Both the position numbers and the translations under genes were made by a program. Shown in pieces: positions 35,619 through 43,630 of a stretch of 64,000 bases of DNA. Every line of letters starts with the position of its first letter. Position 1 is the stretch's first letter. The DNA is from Autumnicola patrickiae (GTDB lineage: Bacteria; Bacteroidota; Bacteroidia; Flavobacteriales; Flavobacteriaceae): positions 113,556 through 177,555 of the forward strand of contig NZ_JAVRHM010000009.1 of NCBI RefSeq assembly GCF_031846525.1. Direction: 5' to 3'. Below the pieces are notes generated by a model. It had not been told where the DNA came from. It saw only the letters and a program-made list of their open reading frames with translations, and made no database searches.

Positions 35619-36414
35619 AACTTTGGATTTTATGCTGGACCATCAGATCCATAGTTTTTATTTTCACCGGCTTTTTTCCCTGCGCGATCAATTGTCCTAT
35701 TTTCACCCTTAGCTTATTGGTATCCAGGATAATCCCTTTCCAAAACTCATCAGGGCCATTAAGTAGCTCATAAGCGAGCTGTAAATGAGCCTCTGAAACA
35801 CCATCTTTTTCAATCATTAGCCGGATAGGTGCCACACAATCCTTGAATCTTGCCATCTCCGTTCTTTTCAAAGGAGCTCCTTTGTTTTTTAAGTTTTTTA
35901 AAAAGAGCTCCTGGAATTTACATGCCCACTGATAAGAACCCAGGTAACATTCTGGAATTTCAGATTTTTCAATTTTTGAAAATTGTTTTTTATCTAAAGT
36001 TTTAAGGTTTATTGGTTTATAGTTTAATTGTTTATCTATACTCGCAATGCTCCGTACTTGCTTTGTACACTGCGTGGATAATGCTTTATCCAATGCTTTG
36101 GATTGTGCTGTGGTGTTTTTTACCAAAGCAATGATATTGGCAGTGTACTGGTTCTTGCTTTTTTGGATCCACTTTAGAAATTTCCAATCCACAAGATCCT
36201 GGAGCGCACTGACATAGGTTCTGTAATTCCTGATGCCCAGCGCTTCCATTGCAAGGTCTGTAGGGAAACCAAATTCTTCTTTCCATCCGAGCCGATTGCA
36301 ACGCTCTATGGCAAAGAAGTAAATAGCGGAATGGACTGGCTTCACTTTATCTGGGTTAACAAAACTGAAATCGAACCATGCCCTGGAAAATTCGTAGCCG
36401 TTCATAGCGTTCAA
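35611..36414 (-). CDS. winged-helix replication-type protein
   Basis: A 267-residue protein. Residues about 20-100 look like a winged helix (SAIYFFAIERCNRLGWKEEF, DLAMEALGIRNYRTYVSALQDLVDWKFL) and the C-terminal helices are DnaD-like in length. This matches a type of protein next to the helicase-loader gene in Bacteroidota mobile elements. The similarity of arrangement suggests a replication initiator/primosome role; I infer this from context. Partner: the ATPase immediately downstream. The 55690-56370 gene has a comparable fold. Confidence 0.65.
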   Translation of the reverse strand: MNAMNGYEFSRAWFDFSFVNPDKVKPVHSAIYFFAIERCNRLGWKEEFGFPTDLAMEALGIRNYRTYVSALQDLVDWKFLKWIQKSKNQYTANIIALVKNTTAQSKALDKALSTQCTKQVRSIASIDKQLNYKPINLKTLDKKQFSKIEKSEIPECYLGSYQWACKFQELFLKNLKNKGAPLKRTEMARFKDCVAPIRLMIEKDGVSEAHLQLAYELLNGPDEFWKGIILDTNKLRVKIGQLIAQGKKPVKIKTMDLMVQHKIQSYD

Positions 36415-36641
36415 GATTTTGAATTTCTCAGGAGCCAGGAATTCAGTTTGACCCTTTCAAAATAGATCATCTTACCACTAGGTTTAGAGTGGGGGATTTT
36501 TCCAGCAGAGGTAAGCTTGTACATATAGCTTTGGGAAATCCCGGTATAATCACAAGCTTCCTCCAGGGTCAAAACTTCCTTGTTTGCGGCAAGCAATTGT
36601 TCAATGCGCAGCAATCGATCTTCTAATTTTAAATCATCCAT
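36411..36641 (-). CDS. excisionase-like helix-turn-helix protein
   Basis: A 76-residue MerR-like/excisionase HTH protein: LTLEEACDYTGISQSYMYKLTSAGKIPHSK followed by a wing (GKMIYFERVKLNSWLL). Such proteins act as directionality factors for tyrosine integrases or as regulators. It is 4 bp overlapped with the next gene and precedes the replication genes of the island. It probably promotes excision together with the integrase at 37628-38866. Confidence 0.8.
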   Translation of the reverse strand: MDDLKLEDRLLRIEQLLAANKEVLTLEEACDYTGISQSYMYKLTSAGKIPHSKPSGKMIYFERVKLNSWLLRNSKS

Positions 36642-36755
36642 AAGTTCTATTCTTAATGAAGACAGCCACTAATGCTAACTTCTGGTTATAGAAACAAATG
36701 ACTAACTAAAATCGCTGTAAATCAATATGGTAACAGGTAATCAAGGGGTAATTAC

Positions 36756-37481
36756 CTATAGGTTAATTTTAAAAATCCCGGAGATATCTTTTAGGTAAGT
36801 GGCTTTGTTATTTCTCCAGTCGGAAATATTTTTGGTAGATAAGGTTTGCTCGGTACCCTCTGAATTTTTAAGGATGAAATAATGTTCGACCAGTTGCATC
36901 ATTTGATGGTTTTCCAGGCGTTCAAATCCGATCATCAGCTGGCTTAAAAACTCTAATAAAGTTTGTCGGTTTACCTGTTTCTGACTCTTAGGAGAAGGAT
37001 CCTTCCATTCCAGGCGCTCTTTGAATGAAATTGGTTCCAGTAGGATTAGAGATTGAAAGCTCTTATAACTTCCACAGAAATGCTTTACTGAGAAAGCTTC
37101 AAAAATAGCATTTGCCTGATCTTTGTTTAATTGAATAACCCTAAGGTCAAAATGCTGAAACTTTTCTTGCACATCGTCATCTATGGAATATACTTCCAGG
37201 GTATTTAATCTGTTTCTGATCCTTTTTCTTCTAACAAAGAAATAAACGGCTGCCATGCTTAATAAAAAAGAAATCAGGTAAATAACTGTAAAACTTATCT
37301 GAATCCACAAACTGGAGGGAGTAGTCCAGACAAAATATAGGAGGGTCGTCAAAAAGAAAAAACAGCAGGTAATTAATACCTGGCCAAGTTGTGAATCTGT
37401 TTCCCGCAATACATAATTAAAAGAATCCTGGAGCTTTGCCCTCAGCTGAAGAGTAATAACTGCGATACGCTCCAAAAACAT
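36756..37481 (-). CDS. hypothetical membrane protein (241 aa)
   Basis: Two hydrophobic helices at about 32-55 and 60-84 (LITCCFFFLTTLLYFVW and IYLISFLLSMAAVYFFV) followed by a cytoplasmic domain of about 150 residues. I do not recognise a family. The soluble part is rich in Phe and Gln with no motif. Genes of this type occur beside integrases in Bacteroidota islands. It lies 147 bp after the integrase stop, on the same strand. Confidence 0.6.
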   Translation of the reverse strand: MFLERIAVITLQLRAKLQDSFNYVLRETDSQLGQVLITCCFFFLTTLLYFVWTTPSSLWIQISFTVIYLISFLLSMAAVYFFVRRKRIRNRLNTLEVYSIDDDVQEKFQHFDLRVIQLNKDQANAIFEAFSVKHFCGSYKSFQSLILLEPISFKERLEWKDPSPKSQKQVNRQTLLEFLSQLMIGFERLENHQMMQLVEHYFILKNSEGTEQTLSTKNISDWRNNKATYLKDISGIFKINL

Positions 37482-37627
37482 GTTATCTTTCTTACTGTTA
37501 ACTAATTAAATATAACGAAAAGAAAGAATAGATTGGTTTAAATATTTATGCTTACAGTAGGATGGGAATTGTGAAAGAATTATTTGTTTCTCTATAATAA
37601 AGTAATTTAAATCAAGATTTTCATTAA

Positions 37628-38866
37628 TTAATTTTTCTTTTCAGTAGAAAATTTTAAAATTTCATTCAAGGCCTGATCGGAGGAAGCGTGAATAAAGTTC
37701 CCCTGATATCCAATTGTCGTACTCAAGCTACTGTGTCTATATAGCTTCTGCAGCATTTGTGGAGAAACCTTGTCTCCGGCAATATTTCCAAAAGAATGTC
37801 TTGCAATGTGGTTAGTAATTTTTTTATCAATTTCTGCAAGCTTGGCAATATTCTGCAAATTAGAATTGTGTTTTTTAATAGCGCCCTTTATTATGCTGTA
37901 TTTTTGTTTAGTTTCATCATCTCCAACTTTTTTAAGTTCAGGAAAGATAAAATCAGCATAGGACCTCTGATCTTCACGATAAAACTTCAGGATTACTATA
38001 ACCTTTTCCGGCAGTTTTAGTGAATCAAGTTTGGCATTTTTTTTCATTCTATATAATAACCTGTCCTCAATTATGTCATTCCATTTAAGGTGAAGGACAT
38101 CTGTAATTCTAATCCCAGCTAAATAAAAGGAGAATAAAAAAATATTTCTTGTATGCCACAACGGAGTATGTGTTTGTAAATCTAATTGTTCGATTTTAAG
38201 AATTTCTTCTTCAGTTAAACCTATTTTTAATGATTCAGGATATTTAATGAGTATTTTTCCTCTACCAAAAGGATAAAAACTTTGGTCGATTATGCCATTT
38301 TTAATAGCACGATTAAAAAGCAGCCTAATAAACACATATGAATTCATCACAGATCGTTCAGAATTGTTCTTTTCATTTTTAAGGTAAATTTTAAACCGCC
38401 TTAAAAAATTTTCATCAATTTCCTGAAATAAGACATCTTTTCCTTTAGTGAATTCTTTAATATTTTTTGCTTTAGAGCGGTCGGAAATAGCACGATTAAA
38501 TTTTTTGGATTTTTCTAAATCTTCCACATGTTCCTTGGCAAAATCAAAGAAGGATTTGTTCCTAGTATTATCTCTTATTTTATCTGTAATTTGTTTCGCA
38601 GATAATTGCGTTTTGTTACGCTCCGCTTCATAAATAATATCGTCCAACTGATCGTATTTTTTCCGAATTAATCGATTTAAGTGCTGGTATTTAGGATGAG
38701 ATTTTTTGACTTTTTCAGCTTTTTCATCCCAATCGTTGGGATCAATGTTATAGCCAAGATGGAAATAGCTACGTTTACGGAAATTAGTTACTCTTAAAGC
38801 TAGCCTGTATATTGTTTTCTCCTTTTTAACTTTTTTAGGATGTAAAATTGCCTTTAGATGAACCAT
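37628..38866 (-). CDS. tyrosine integrase of the tRNA-Leu island
   Basis: A 412-residue tyrosine recombinase with an N-terminal arm-binding domain (about 1-90), a SAM-like core-binding domain (about 100-200) and a catalytic domain. Catalytic residues: Arg in AGIRITDVLHLKW (about 253), HIARHSFG (H-x-x-R, about 353), the histidine in YRHSSLST and the tyrosine nucleophile in TTIGYQG (about 387). It sits 160 bp from the tRNA-derived att repeat at 39027, as expected for an integrase beside its own attachment site. It should drive excision and integration of the 15.4-kb island. Confidence 0.93.
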   Translation of the reverse strand: MVHLKAILHPKKVKKEKTIYRLALRVTNFRKRSYFHLGYNIDPNDWDEKAEKVKKSHPKYQHLNRLIRKKYDQLDDIIYEAERNKTQLSAKQITDKIRDNTRNKSFFDFAKEHVEDLEKSKKFNRAISDRSKAKNIKEFTKGKDVLFQEIDENFLRRFKIYLKNEKNNSERSVMNSYVFIRLLFNRAIKNGIIDQSFYPFGRGKILIKYPESLKIGLTEEEILKIEQLDLQTHTPLWHTRNIFLFSFYLAGIRITDVLHLKWNDIIEDRLLYRMKKNAKLDSLKLPEKVIVILKFYREDQRSYADFIFPELKKVGDDETKQKYSIIKGAIKKHNSNLQNIAKLAEIDKKITNHIARHSFGNIAGDKVSPQMLQKLYRHSSLSTTIGYQGNFIHASSDQALNEILKFSTEKKN

Positions 38867-38900
38867 GATTTTTAGTTTAGATTACTAAGTTAGTAATTCT

Positions 38901-38923
38901 GGGTAACACATAGGTAACACATT
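38901..38923. promoter_or_regulatory. putative arm-type integrase site, right end
   Basis: Paired GGTAACACA units (GGTAACACATAGGTAACACA) between the integrase start and attR. Matches the paired motif at 23693. Likely integrase arm sites; the motif also lies in the integrase promoter region and might autoregulate it. Confidence 0.55.
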
Positions 38924-39026
38924 CGTTGAATTGTTTTGGATTTATTTGACATCTTTCTATAAGTTAAACATCAGTAAAACAGTATTTTAGCTTCTTTTAT
39001 ATTCCTTTGGTTTCTATATAAATCGA

Positions 39027-39077
39027 ACTTAGGATCTAGTGCCTTACGGTGTGAGAGTTCGAGTCTCTCCGCCCGCA
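39027..39077 (+). other. attR: displaced 3' part of tRNA-Leu
   Basis: It starts with the exact core ACTTAGGATCTAGTGC and continues with a diverged variable arm, TTCGAGTCT T-loop and CGCCCGC acceptor strand. The 5' half of a tRNA is absent, so it is not functional. Followed by a terminator like that of the intact tRNA. It marks the right end of the island. Confidence 0.85.
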
Positions 39078-39087
39078 CAAAGGGATA

Positions 39088-39114
39088 AGCCGACTTGAAA
39101 GAGTCGGCTTTTTT
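39088..39114 (+). terminator. duplicated tRNA terminator
   Basis: AGCCGACTTGAAAGAGTCGG followed by CT and six T: same stem as the 23662-23688 terminator with a different loop. The duplication reaches beyond the tRNA end. Confidence 0.88.
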
Positions 39115-39118
39115 GTTT

Positions 39119-39137
39119 TGGTACAACATAGGTACAA
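39119..39137. promoter_or_regulatory. third paired arm-like motif, outside the island
   Basis: GGTACAACATAGGTACAAC is a variant of the paired motifs at 23693 and 38901 but lies beyond attR. It suggests an older related element next to the CRISPR locus (see findings). Confidence 0.45.
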
Positions 39138-39238
39138 CATTTCTTGAGTTTTAATGAATTGATTTATTTTAGCATAAATTGAAGTTAGAAGAAACAACAG
39201 ACTTTATCGAAATATTAGGATTGGTTGATTATTTTTAA

Positions 39239-42200
39239 TCATAGAATTGCTTTCAGAATTGTATTTTTAATCAGGATTCACAGGCCGCCCCGAAAAAGCA
39301 AACTTTCGAACTTGGTTGTGAATTGCTTTCAGAATTGTATTTTTAATCAGGATTCACAGGAAACTAATTTTATGGCACAATTAGATGTTAGTTGTGAATT
39401 GCTTTCAGAATTGTATTTTTAATCAGGATTCACAGGTTAATATTTCACCATCTATAACAGTAACCTGTTGTGAATTGCTTTCAGAATTGTATTTTTAATC
39501 AGGATTCACAGGGCTTGAGTGTGTGTCATTTCAATGCAACCAGTTGTGAATTGCTTTCAGAATTGTATTTTTAATCAGGATTCACAGGTATAGCCTCGTA
39601 CACCATTGGTAATTCGCTGTTGTGAATTGCTTTCAGAATTGTATTTTTAATCAGGATTCACAGGAGAAGCCCGCAAAAGGTGAGCGTAAGCACAGTTGTG
39701 AATTGCTTTCAGAATTGTATTTTTAATCAGGATTCACAGGACAAAGCTGAGGGACTGCAGCAGGCCAGGGGTTGTGAATTGCTTTCAGAATTGTATTTTT
39801 AATCAGGATTCACAGGCCAGAGGTGCAGGAGGTGCAGGAGGTGCTTGTTGTGAATTGCTTTCAGAATTGTATTTTTAATCAGGATTCACAGGCTGGCGTC
39901 AAGGCAAAGCAAACAGGCTCCTGTTGTGAATTGCTTTCAGAATTGTATTTTTAATCAGGATTCACAGGTTCTTCTGAATCATCGTCCCATATAAAGGGTT
40001 GTGAATTGCTTTCAGAATTGTATTTTTAATCAGGATTCACAGGCTCATACTATTAAAGTCCATCGCTGGCTTGTTGTGAATTGCTTTCAGAATTGTATTT
40101 TTAATCAGGATTCACAGGCCAATGGTTTCAGATGCCTTAACCGGAATGGTTGTGAATTGCTTTCAGAATTGTATTTTTAATCAGGATTCACAGGATTTCG
40201 TTGGTAGAAGACTTCCAGGAACTAGTTGTGAATTGCTTTCAGAATTGTATTTTTAATCAGGATTCACAGGGTGCAATTTTTAATATTTTAAGTCCACCGG
40301 GTTGTGAATTGCTTTCAGAATTGTATTTTTAATCAGGATTCACAGGTGCAGGCTTATTAATGGCGAGCCGGAAACTGTTGTGAATTGCTTTCAGAATTGT
40401 ATTTTTAATCAGGATTCACAGGAAAGGACTTCTCAAGTAAAATGCAGAATGCGTTGTGAATTGCTTTCAGAATTGTATTTTTAATCAGGATTCACAGGAG
40501 TCAAGTGATTGGCCAGAGATAACTACCAGTTGTGAATTGCTTTCAGAATTGTATTTTTAATCAGGATTCACAGGTAGGCATCCCCGAAGAAGAAATGGAA
40601 ATGCGTTGTGAATTGCTTTCAGAATTGTATTTTTAATCAGGATTCACAGGCATCTATCATTGCCGTAGTTACGACCGTAGGTTGTGAATTGCTTTCAGAA
40701 TTGTATTTTTAATCAGGATTCACAGGCGATGTGACCGAGTACCATACTCGCCCACTGTTGTGAATTGCTTTCAGAATTGTATTTTTAATCAGGATTCACA
40801 GGGGGAGTAAGTAAGGGTTACAAAGTGAACGTGTTGTGAATTGCTTTCAGAATTGTATTTTTAATCAGGATTCACAGGGTTATAAATCGGTTAAACCGGG
40901 TACCAACGGTTGTGAATTGCTTTCAGAATTGTATTTTTAATCAGGATTCACAGGTTTTGGAGCTAAACAGATCAAGGAATATTGGTTGTGAATTGCTTTC
41001 AGAATTGTATTTTTAATCAGGATTCACAGGTTTCTTAATAGCATCACCCAACTCTGCAGGTTGTGAATTGCTTTCAGAATTGTATTTTTAATCAGGATTC
41101 ACAGGCAAGACCAAAGAAAAGAACGGGGCAAATGGGTTGTGAATTGCTTTCAGAATTGTATTTTTAATCAGGATTCACAGGCTGAGATATCCAAAGAGCT
41201 TATCGATAACAGTTGTGAATTGCTTTCAGAATTGTATTTTTAATCAGGATTCACAGGATAAAATATTTAAAGGTGACGGAGATGAGAGTTGTGAATTGCT
41301 TTCAGAATTGTATTTTTAATCAGGATTCACAGGCCAATACGAAGCGGAAAAAGCGAAGGACCCGTTGTGAATTGCTTTCAGAATTGTATTTTTAATCAGG
41401 ATTCACAGGTAGGAAAGTCCAGAAAGTAACCGACTTCTAGTTGTGAATTGCTTTCAGAATTGTATTTTTAATCAGGATTCACAGGTAGAAAGCGGCGATA
41501 TTGTAGCTCTAAAAAGTTGTGAATTGCTTTCAGAATTGTATTTTTAATCAGGATTCACAGGACATCGTTTTTTTTAGTAACGAAATTAAATGTTGTGAAT
41601 TGCTTTCAGAATTGTATTTTTAATCAGGATTCACAGGCTGACTTAACTAAGGGATTAAATCCTGTATGTTGTGAATTGCTTTCAGAATTGTATTTTTAAT
41701 CAGGATTCACAGGCAGAGAATTTTGCTTTAATCGATAGCTTGGGTTGTGAATTGCTTTCAGAATTGTATTTTTAATCAGGATTCACAGGTCAAATGCCTT
41801 TTACACCTAAAACTTTTCTGTTGTGAATTGCTTTCAGAATTGTATTTTTAATCAGGATTCACAGGTAAAAGAATAATTGAAATAACTGATGTGAGTTGTG
41901 AATTGCTTTCAGAATTGTATTTTTAATCAGGATTCACAGGCAGCTTGTCAGTAATCCGAAGAGTACAATTGTTGTGAATTGCTTTCAGAATTGTATTTTT
42001 AATCAGGATTCACAGGTTTTTGAATCTACAATGCACCACACTATCTGTTGTGAATTGCTTTCAGAATTGTATTTTTAATCAGGATTCACAGGCAAAAAAG
42101 TGGTGATGTTGAAAACAGATCAGTTGTGAATTGCTTTCAGAATTGTATTTTTAATCAGGATTCACAGGTTTGTGTCTGTGGAAGATCATCGGTAATTGGT

Positions 42201-42244
42201 TGTGAATTGCTTTCAGAATTGTATTTTTAATCAGGATTCACAGG
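39239..42244 (+). CRISPR. type II-C CRISPR array, 40 repeats and 39 spacers
   Basis: The repeat is 46 bases, starting GTTGTGAATTGCTTTC and ending AATCAGGATTCACAGG. Spacers are 30 bases except four of 29. All 39 spacers differ by eye. The first repeat (39239-39284) has a degenerate 5' end; the last (42199-42244) is intact. The tracrRNA anti-repeat pairs with the repeat's 5' part, so crRNAs are read on the plus strand toward cas2. Within each repeat, TTG at positions 2-4 and TATTTTTA at 24-31, 19 bases apart, nearly match the Bacteroidota promoter, so each repeat may start its own crRNA. Confidence 0.98.
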
Positions 42245-42352
42245 ATACCCGCTCTAAAATGCTGGTATCCTGTTTTTTAAGTGTTGTTTCAGGATTTAAA
42301 ATAAAGGAGATATTGAAACACCAAGAATGATTTTAAAGGGGATTTTAAAATC
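42245..42352. terminator. array-cas2 junction with hairpins
   Basis: Contains the inverted pair ATCCTG/CAGGAT around about 42268-42295 and the palindrome GGATTTTAAAATCC at 42341-42354, which overlaps the cas2 stop. These can stop the rightward array transcript and the leftward cas operon transcript where they converge. This is also where new spacers would be inserted if acquisition occurs at the intact-repeat end. Confidence 0.55.
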
Positions 42353-42697
42353 CTAGAAAAGTTCGAGTTGCTGGGTGGGAGTTTCGGGAGCTGTTTCTTT
42401 TCTTCCGTGAAAAAGTTCAATCATTCCAAACTGCTTATCGGTTATTTGCATAATACACACTTTTCCTTTTTTGGGGAGGTTTCTTTTGGTACGCTTGGTG
42501 TGTACATCTGCATTTTCACGACTTGCACAAAACCTGGTATAAATTGAAAATTGGAACATGCCAAAACCATCATCAAGCAGGTCTTTTCTAAAACGGGCTG
42601 CCGCTTTTCGTTCAACCCTGGTTTCCGTTGGAAGGTCAAAAAACACTAATACCCACATACTTCGATATTGATTTAAACGTGAAAATTTTTCATCCAT
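42353..42697 (-). CDS. cas2: CRISPR-associated endonuclease Cas2
   Basis: A 114-residue Cas2 with a ferredoxin-like fold: the first strand MWVLVFFDLPTET carries the conserved Asp, and the middle segment FGMFQFSIYTRFC and KGKVCIMQITDKQF fit the family. It forms the integrase complex with Cas1 that inserts spacers. It ends the cas9-cas1-cas2 operon, 36 bp after cas1. No csn2 or cas4 follows, which sets the subtype as II-C. Confidence 0.95.
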   Translation of the reverse strand: MDEKFSRLNQYRSMWVLVFFDLPTETRVERKAAARFRKDLLDDGFGMFQFSIYTRFCASRENADVHTKRTKRNLPKKGKVCIMQITDKQFGMIELFHGRKETAPETPTQQLELF

Positions 42698-42733
42698 ATA
42701 CTTTATGTTGAATTCCCTTCTTCATACATTATG

Positions 42734-43630
42734 TTACTGATAAACCGGATAAAGGATCTTTCGGCTTAGATTGGCAAAGCATTCGTATAAGGAATTAGTG
42801 GTGCGACTAAGGGCTACCATTAAGGGGCTCCATTTCCCATCAATAAAGACATCTAAGGCGGGAATTTTTAGAAGTTGTGATTTCAGGTCAGTAGTCAACT
42901 CGTCTATATTCGCTTCCACAACAACCATTTCATAAACCAGATCATCTACATAAATGCGATAAGGTTCCATAATATCATCGGCCAGGGCAAAGGCATTGTA
43001 TTTATTATGGTGAAAGATTCCCACACCTGGCAATAAGCCGGAACTAATTAGCGCTCTTGCAGTAATTGCCCGTAGAATCGCATAGCCGTAGTTAAGAAGG
43101 TTATTTGGAGGATCCCCGTGTCGATATCTGGTAAATCCTTCTATATCAAAAAGATTTTGCCAATAATGGGCGGCTGCAACGGCTTCGTGATTTTCGGTAT
43201 CGCCACTTTTGACCTCTGCAGCCCAACGCAGCAGTTTTTTATGGTTTTTATTCCTACGAAAAAGGTGCTGCGCCTGGTTGCTTATTTTAGCACTAATGGT
43301 TTGCTGCCATAAATTTTTCTTTAAAGGCAAACTCGCGCTGAGTTGAGCTGAAAAACGTTCTGTTTGTTCTGTATGCCCCACAAGGGGTTGTAAAATAGAG
43401 CAGGGGAGGTGCTGTTTATCACAATTTATGACTGCCGCTTTATTCTGAATAAGTTTTGTGATGAGCCCATTGGTTAAAGTAATCTGAGGGTTTTCTAAAA
43501 CAAGCATACCTATATCCTCAATGGGAACTGTTTTATCCTCTTTTTCATCTTCAGGGAAAGTTACTACTAACTGTTCATTTTTAGTGCTAAGGTATGCTGG
43601 ATTGCCGAAAAAGATAGTGCGTTTTATCAT
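42734..43630 (-). CDS. cas1: CRISPR-associated endonuclease/integrase Cas1
   Basis: A 298-residue Cas1 of the type II group. The N-terminal beta domain is followed by the helical catalytic domain with ENHEAVAAAHYWQNLF, RYRHGDPPNNLLNYGYAILRA and GIFHHNKYNAFALADDIMEPYR, which provide the metal-binding Glu, His and Asp. It integrates protospacers at the array with Cas2. Its ATG overlaps the cas9 stop by 4 bp. Confidence 0.96.
   Translation of the reverse strand: MIKRTIFFGNPAYLSTKNEQLVVTFPEDEKEDKTVPIEDIGMLVLENPQITLTNGLITKLIQNKAAVINCDKQHLPCSILQPLVGHTEQTERFSAQLSASLPLKKNLWQQTISAKISNQAQHLFRRNKNHKKLLRWAAEVKSGDTENHEAVAAAHYWQNLFDIEGFTRYRHGDPPNNLLNYGYAILRAITARALISSGLLPGVGIFHHNKYNAFALADDIMEPYRIYVDDLVYEMVVVEANIDELTTDLKSQLLKIPALDVFIDGKWSPLMVALSRTTNSLYECFANLSRKILYPVYQ

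Noticed and set aside
39027..39077. A second functional tRNA-Leu
   Set aside because: The 5' half (acceptor, D arm and anticodon stem start) is missing; it is an att remnant.
39225..39422. Reading frame in the first CRISPR repeats
   Set aside because: Translation of the repeat array itself; the same peptide recurs with each repeat.
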